Part shown: one piece after another, positions 57,540 to 64,000 of the stretch
Layout of the letters: each line of letters starts with the position of its first letter
Position numbering within the stretch: the stretch's first letter is position 1
Assembly: GCF_041260155.1 (NCBI RefSeq)
Contig: NC_091930.1
Span: forward strand, 23,469,237 to 23,533,236
From: Ptychodera flava
Taxonomy: Eukaryota; Hemichordata; Enteropneusta; Ptychoderidae
DNA: 64,000 bases
Reading direction: 5' to 3'
Program-made: the position numbers and the translations under genes
Notes under the pieces: generated by a model
The model's input: only the letters and a program-made list of their open reading frames with translations
Database searches by the model: none
Told to the model about the DNA's origin: nothing

Positions 57540-58100
57540 TTGCTGGTGCGAAAGAAGAACGTTTTTAAAGATTGAATTTGACTTTTCGCAAAACCAACAT
57601 GGTCGCCAAACCATGTTATCGATCCAAAAGGGTGTCACAAACTTAAAAGTGCGCACACTTATGATGATACGAGCAAAATTTTTGTTCAAATGGTGCGTTA
57701 CCCTGGAGAAGAAGATTTTTAAATAGTAAATTGAAATTTTCGCAAAAACCGATATGACCGCAAAACTACGTGATTGATCTATATGACTTTTCGCAAAACT
57801 TGAAGTACTCACTCTAAGAATGATACGAGTAAAAATTCAGCTGAAATATGTTCGTTCAGGAGAAGAAGATTTTTAAGGACTACATTTGAACTTTAAAAAT
57901 ATCAAATATAGCGGCAAATGTCACGCAACCCCGCAATGTTTTATCAGCAAGTTTTAAAGAATATATAACATGTTTGCGGTACATTAAATTTCATATTGGA
58001 TATATCCATAGGTCATTAGGAGAAGCCATTTTAAGGATTTTGTAAAATCCAGTGTGACCACAAGGTTCTGTGATTAATCTAAATTTGTATTGTCCTGTGT
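57540..58100. repeat. Tandem array, four ~157-bp units
   Basis: GAGAAGAAGATTTTTAA and variants occur at about 57549, 57703, 57867 and 58018, each followed by a 'TTGAATTTT..CGCAAAACC..ATGGTCGC' block and 'ATGATACGAG'. The spacing is 150-165 bp. The copies are diverged. The 102-codon plus frame here is part of the repeat. Confidence 0.75.
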
Positions 58101-60442
58101 ACGTGTACTCAAATGTACCTATTAGGCATTCGAGGTTGAGAAGTTTAAAGGCCAGGGACTTGATCCCTGGGATCAAATTCGTTTTATTCTAAAAGAGGAT
58201 TATGGAGTGCCATAGCTTTTTTGTTTTCCATTGAAATTGTAATCTAATAAGTAGATTTCCCTGCGAGACAATCTGACGCCGGCACAGGCCTTTAAGTTTG
58301 GTGGTTTATTAGAGCTGAATGAAAAAAAAAATCACGGAAGAAGAGAAAGAAGGCAAAGAGGAAAAAGAAGAAGAATAACACTGATCTCTTATAAAAACGA
58401 AAGGGGACAAAGCCCGATTGGCTTGGGCCCCTAATAATATTCACAACAAACTCAGCTGTTCCTTGATATCCTTAAATGTTTCTGTTAATAAGCAATATTA
58501 ATGTCAAGATGTGCACAATTTGGCCCAAAAACGTTTCACTTAAAACAGCTCATAGTAAAAATGTATGTTTTTGATTTGTGAATCTCAAAGTGGACAATTT
58601 GTTGCCCAGTCCACATTGGTTGTATTGTTTTTCATTTGCTACTATTCAGCAATTGCTGAAATATGATATTGTAGGATTTTATAATACTGATTACTGAAAT
58701 TCAATTTTGTAATCTTTAATTAATATCTGCCTATGATAGGTGAATGTGATATTTGTTATGCTTTAAAAGATGAAGGGGTTTGTAAATTGATCCTATTTTC
58801 ATTGCTATGAAAGCTGTTACACCAGCGCCCTCATGAGTCAATTACGAGAAAACTTCTATTTCTGCATGTGTTTACGTGCATGTCTGCAGACTATCATTGA
58901 CAGAGTAATCAATCAATCGTGTAAATTAGACCATACATGAGGGCATTGGCCGGCACAAACTATGTATCTAGGCTAATCCTCTGAGCGTGGAAAATTCCCG
59001 CGTTACCGAATTAATGGCTTTTGACTCCCAAGAGAGTAAATATTGATATCATAGTGTATAGACAAATTACAATTATATGAGAAGGTGTGTCTATGCCGAA
59101 CGCCTTGGGCTGACATTGAATCATGTACAAACTCATTGAAATATAAATTGCTTTCTTGTGCAACGTGTTCCAGTTAACAGTTTTTGGTATGAATACAGAA
59201 AAATCTAAGCAAAGGAATAAATTACATTGTGACCTAAAGCATGTTCCTTAAGGTGTTAAGGTTGTTTTCATGATCCCACACGTAATTCGAGTCTTGCATT
59301 CATTTGACTCAATTGCCATTACTCTTTATGAAGTGAAATATTGGAGGAGCTCGAAGGAGAACAAAGACAAACTGTATGAATGTAGGTTAAGTGAGAGGAA
59401 ATCGACTTTTGGCGTAGCGCGCTCTTTAGTAATCTGCACTGCAAATTCTGTTTGTTTATGTTTGTGTATAGGTTGCATAGTTACAAATCAAAGGACACGG
59501 CTTCAAGGTGCCATGCCATAAATGGCAATGAGGTTACCTACAGTGCAATGTCCTCGAAGACGAAAGGTGGTAGATTTGTGTACTGTAACTTTAAACTGCC
59601 ATAGAAACAAATCTGGCAGTTGTCCAACCAGGAAAAGTATGCTTAAAGGCCAGGGCGGAGAATAAATAGCTAGCTGCCCCTGTTGGAGTCTGTTCATGCA
59701 AAGCTTGGACCCTCGAGTTTTTCTCAGGGGTCTATGGGTAGGTCAAGCTCGATAGCTCTGTAAAAGCCATGCCAAAATGGTCACAGGCGAAGCATCGTAG
59801 GTGTTGATATAATATTATGATTTGAGCATAAAGGAAGCTGATTCTGATCGATGAATGCATTTCTCTTTGTCTTCAACTTTCATGGCAAGCGGCCATATCA
59901 AAGGTCTGCAAGCTGTCAATCAAAAACGGACGCGCTACAGGTGTGACTCGGTAAACATTTGCGAAATCAGCATGTTAGATTCGGCACAGCATTGTAATTA
60001 TATGGGGCGACCGCAGTGCTGTTGGAACGGCAGACCCACAAGTATGTCCTCGAGCCATAGCGCGTTCTCGCGTAGACGTTGTACCAAGACACGCCGCTAT
60101 TTCCGATCGTTTCTTCCACAGAACTATCATTTAAAGTGCAGATTCAAGTTCTTTTAGTTTTTTGCTGTCGTGAAAAAATTATTATTATCATTATCGTCGT
60201 GCCGTTTTCGAAGATTTTCGAGGACCTTTCCATTGCTATGGAATCCGATGTCAAGGAAAGGCGGTGACTTTTTTAACAGTTGAATTAAATTTCCTTTCTG
60301 GTTGTTTTAGTCAATCAATTGAAATACTTTTGTTCCCAGTTGAGTAAAACATTTACTGTCTTGATTCTCCAGTCTATGATTCGATATTCACTGACTCATT
60401 CTTTCTCTTCTTTGTCGATCGATGAAGTATTTTCATCTTCAA
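58101..60442. other. Stretch with repeat tail, no gene
   Basis: A purine-rich AAGAAGAGAAAGAAGGC tract at 58320-58375 followed by GATTGGCTTGGGCCCCTAAT looks like the end of the 57.5-kb tandem element. A plus-strand Cys-containing frame at 59.86-60.16 kb was not matched to a family. Confidence 0.4.
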
Positions 60443-60646
60443 TACACTGTAAAAATAGCGGACACTAGACGCATCTTTACGCGTTCAAAATGTACATGTC
60501 GGGGTTCAAATTGGAACGGCTAGTGTTCATATTGTTAACACTAGTGTTCATATTGTTAGCAATGATGTTCTAAACCTGAACACAGAGTGTTAACATTTAT
60601 CTCTTTCAAGTGTTCAAAAACTCAGCATTACAGAAATTTTACAATA
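60443..60646. mobile_element. Possible MITE, ACTGTAAAAAT termini
   Basis: TACACTGTAAAAATAGC at the left and AAATTTTACAATACTG at the right resemble the short TIRs of PIF/Harbinger-type MITEs. Inside, AGTGTTCATATTGTTA is tandemly doubled. Weak. Confidence 0.3.
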
Positions 60647-61399
60647 CTGTAAAACAATTAACAATCTTTTGTGTTTTTTCCTTTAATATGGCCATATTAA
60701 ATTTACTGCTGCCTTGCTGTCTGGCAAACGTACACGGATTTTGGTGTAACGAATTTCAAACTGAGTGAAAAATGTTTCCGGTCTACAATTCCTGAAAGCA
60801 TGTTTTTTTCTATAAAAGGAAGACTTAGTATACAAAATAATTTACACATTTATTACGGGTTCAAATTTTGAAAATTTGAAAAGAAATTCGGAAAACCACC
60901 ATGAACGTTTTAATTTTAATATCGGCGTGTAAGAGGCGTTCTACTTCTTATCCCATGATGCATCAAAACGGAAATTTTGATATTTTGCTTTTAAGCGCAC
61001 GCTGAAGTCGTGATCGTACTAAATTGGCCAATTTAAAATGAAATACTGTGGCGTTGCAATCTGGAACCAAATACGAGAATTTAGAATAATATGTGTGAAT
61101 TCAAAGTTACAAAAGCCATCTCTTATTTATCTAACTATATTTTATCTTAGCACAGAGTTTTATAAGTTATGTTCTTACCTTGATATATAATTGAAACGAA
61201 TAGCAAGGCTAAATGTTCAACGTAGCGCTCTATGACATAATGATGAATTCAGTGATTGTGTATTGTAGATGCCGGACTCGATTAATATAGTACTATTTTT
61301 TAGTCCCAAACCCGCTTTACAAATCCTTAATGTATATGTAATTTCTCTGTTTGTGGTTTCTTTTCCTCATTGGAAAAATACATATCTTATCATTAGGAG

Positions 61400-61920
61400 G
61401 ACCTGATGTGAACTGAATGTGCTCAAGTGCTTTACAAAGGTTAATTAATAGTAGTACGCTTCACAGAACTATCAGATATCTCTTATATCATTATAAGCTT
61501 ATATAGCATTTTCCATCAACTTCCGCAGAGTACTCTAAGAGTCTAATCACAAAATACAAAACTTAATTTAATATGCAAATGAGCTGTTTATTAACTAGTC
61601 ACTGCTCAATCCTTCATAGGACAGTTGGATATCTTTCGGATCAACATATGTAACACGTTTCATCAAATTTAATGCTGTAATGTTGGAGTAATATCACTAA
61701 TTACAAAGTTCATTACATATGCAAATGAACCCGTAATTCATTTGACACTTCTGAATGTTTCATAGTAAAATTAAATATTTATTAGATCATATCTGTAGTA
61801 GGTTCACCACATTTGTGCCATAATTTTAGAGTTATTACGTAATTTCACTGTCCATTAAATATGCAAATGAACCCTTAATTGACATAACATTTCTAAATGC
61901 TTTAAGAAAAACAAACGGCA
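61400..61920 (+). repeat. Dispersed repeat, partner of 39.64 kb
   Basis: GATGTGAACTGAATGTGCTC, GTACGCTTCACAGAACTATC then AGATATC, and several ATATGCAAATGARC units at about 120-bp spacing match the 39.6-kb copy in the same orientation. Confidence 0.8.
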
Positions 61921-63059
61921 TCTGTCGGACCAGTATCTAAAATCTTGAAAAAAAAACTAAACAAAACAAAACAAAAAACTACAATCGCTTGTCATTTGCG
62001 TTTCAAAAAAGATAGTGACGACAATTAAAAACAAAGTTATGATAAACGTGTAATCGAAACCTGTCATTTTATAGACAATGTTGGCATATCGAGAAGCACA
62101 TGAGTATGTTCAGTTTATAGCGTGTTTAGATATTCCTGCAGAAGGTTGAGTCACAGTAGTTTTTTCCTTCTATTAAGCATCAGAGGATGTGATGTATAGT
62201 TAATCTTCTTTTTGAGGTTGCGATTTTGAGATGTAGGGGAAATGTTGTAACAATCTGATATCTATATAACATTTCAGCAACATTTATGTATGATTGTCCA
62301 ACCAATAGATCCAACAGCTAAAAATAGTGGTCAAATCCAAGTCCCTTAAAGTACATAAATTGTTTGTGAATAAGGACACGCAATCATACAAAAAGTGGCT
62401 TAATTATGGAAAAGCAAAATTCAACTCGAAAATAACATGAAAAGATAGTCGATTTTTTTATTTTGTGCCTCTTAAAGCACAATCAACTGCAATGGACTGG
62501 ATAAGCTTAAGTTAAAGTGTCTTTCGCAGGGTGCAGTGCGTGTGCTCGTTCTGTTGTACTAAAGTTCACAAAACGTAATTTGCCAGAGTCTTTTCTGACG
62601 TCAAACATCAGTTAGAGAACTAAATAAACGAACAGACGAACAGAGAAAGAAATTATAAACATATGAAAACATTAACAATGCCATTTCAAATTTGATATCG
62701 AAATAACGTGCTAAGTTGATAAGCTACAAAAAATATACTTTTAATTAAAATGTCAGCGTTAAAGTGATCGATATTGTGAGAAAAAACAAGCCATATTGTT
62801 CACTTTACCCGATTTCAAATAACACCCTTTGACCCTTTACCGTGTGGTCATAAACATATGACGAAACACGCAAGCGTCTTGGCTACATTTACGACGCTCA
62901 GAGTTACATTATCTCAACCGACGCAAGGTGGTGCTTTCGCTGTGGCAGACTCAATTTTGGACAAAGTGGAAATAATGGGCAAAGAGCCATCCTACATCGG
63001 CATTTATAGGTGTACGCTTACCATTTTGTTGTTTACAGGTATGATAATCACAGTTTCCC
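61921..63059. other. Stretch with nothing recognised
   Basis: AT-rich. An 89-codon plus frame at 62858 contains a hydrophobic stretch but overlaps the shared 63.06-kb sequence and lacks splice support. Confidence 0.45.
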
Positions 63060-63240
63060 TTCCTATTTTCATTCCAACTTTTCCCCACACAGAAAGTGGC
63101 CAGCTCGGGATTTTAACACACGCATAGGTTAGATAAGCCCATTTTTTTACACCATTCACGAAACGAGTATGTGATTGGATAAAATGGCTGTTCTGAGCAT
63201 TTGTAATTACCCCTAGGCCTATGTACTGGTCAGACATCAT
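63060..63240 (+). repeat. Dispersed sequence shared with 29.47-29.66 kb, copy 2
   Basis: ATTCCAACTTTTCCCCACAC, then AGAAA, and AAAATGGCTGTTCTGAGC plus AATTACCCCT match the region ahead of the 29.74-kb start codon. Confidence 0.55.
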
Positions 63241-63264
63241 GTTGCCTATATAATAGTAGTTCTA

Positions 63265-63308
63265 AACATAGACAGTAGAGAGGGGAATCCCCCTCTACTG
63301 TCTATGTT
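63265..63308. repeat. Near-perfect palindrome, CATAGACAGT arms
   Basis: AACATAGACAGTAGAGAGGG is mirrored by CCCTCTACTGTCTATGTT with a tiny loop. The arm word is shared with 18141-18173. Confidence 0.9.
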
Positions 63309-64000
63309 CTGGACTAAACTACCAAAAGCTGTTACACAACTGAGAAGTTTTGTTTGAGACGCCATGCCGGGTTCATTCTCAGTGGGTTCTAACATAGGGG
63401 TGGATTTAGATCAGACGCTACAAGACAGCAAACGATACAGAAATTGTGTGACATACATTAGAACTGAACATTCATCTACATTGAAACGTTGAATATATTG
63501 TACAGTATAGCAGTCGAAAAATCCGAACTTCGGTCATATGTTTTTACCGTGACGTGACGCAACAAACATGGAGGTAGCTCCATGCAACAAATGACTCCAT
63601 CGCCACGCTAAAACCCGGATGTTTCGCGACGAGAATATAGAGAAGCTGTCGGGGATGTTTGGTGGGGGAGGTGCTAGAACTGCAACAAATCGACATCAAA
63701 TTGTTCAAGTTGGTGACGGTCATATCAGTTCAGTAAAGATAAAAATACAATCAAATTTGCAACACACGTGGTTTGGCCGAAAAAAGAAAACTATCTACAT
63801 AGTGGACCCATGGAGTAAAAAACTATGATGTCCCCTATATAACGGAAAAGGTCAGTGCCCACATGGATTTTTAATACTAGAGGAAATGCTTCAGGGTCCG
63901 TTTGTGTTTTCTAAAAAGTTTCCTCAAGCTGTAACTAGGTACTAATTGTATGCAGTTAATCCCCTTCTCAAGAGAAAACATTCCCATGTTTTTCTGATGC
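63309..64000. other. Right edge, no gene assigned
   Basis: A GC-richer patch around 63.55-63.72 kb includes an open frame starting MFRDENIEKLSGMFGGGG, without family resemblance. It might be a first exon, but no clear donor follows. Confidence 0.35.

Noticed and set aside
62858-63127. 89-codon frame with membrane-like stretch
   Set aside because: Overlaps the dispersed sequence shared with 29.5 kb, where the frame is not kept.
1-64000. CRISPR arrays or bacterial operons
   Set aside because: Tandem arrays here have no spacer/repeat alternation, and genes have introns; the DNA is animal.

Overview
This is animal nuclear DNA, not microbial. Genes appear as short exons with clean GT/AG junctions, separated by AT-rich introns full of repeats, and the repeats are of animal type: BEL/Pao LTR element, Polinton-like fossil, tRNA-derived SINE, TTAA-flanked MITEs, foldbacks and microsatellites. 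The mix of WxxW, SEA, dispanin and receptor tyrosine kinase modules suggests a marine invertebrate, perhaps a deuterostome such as a hemichordate or lancelet. The species cannot be fixed from the sequence.

Layout. 0-7.4 kb: mostly repeats, including a 180-bp tandem array at 1.9-2.6 kb and a 145-bp array at 4.3-5.7 kb. 7.46-8.05 kb: two exons of a dispanin (CD225) membrane protein on the plus strand. 8.2-8.9 kb: two MITEs sharing one TTAA site. 9.7-10.0 kb: a SINE. 11.6-14.0 kb: an old Polinton-like fossil on the minus strand. 15.7-16.35 kb: the tail of a reverse-transcriptase-bearing element. 16.7-17.1 kb: a foldback element. 21.3 kb: a likely first coding exon (plus). 25.8-26.3 kb: a palindrome next to a MITE-like unit. 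28.2-28.4 kb: a coding-like GC-rich patch. 29.74 kb: a first exon encoding a Tudor-knot/chromo-barrel-like domain (plus).

The right half is dominated by two minus-strand genes that look like decayed tandem relatives. Gene A (54.9 to about 43.4 kb) encodes a receptor-type tyrosine kinase domain in at least seven exons, but the Gly-rich loop, the beta-3 lysine, the HRD aspartate and the APE proline are all replaced, and one exon is a base short. It is a pseudokinase or a dying gene. An almost new BEL/Pao element (45.5-52.4 kb), itself carrying a nested 697-bp DNA transposon, sits in one of its introns. Gene B (38.34 to 33.43 kb) encodes a signal peptide, a WxxW domain, an SEA domain and a transmembrane segment in four phase-compatible exons. 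About 1 kb of sequence downstream of each gene is duplicated (42.5-43.5 and 31.4-32.5 kb). This suggests that gene B once continued into a kinase that was lost.

From 55 to 64 kb only repeats were recognised: a 160-bp tandem array, a CT tract and dispersed-repeat copies. The extracellular exons of gene A were not found there.
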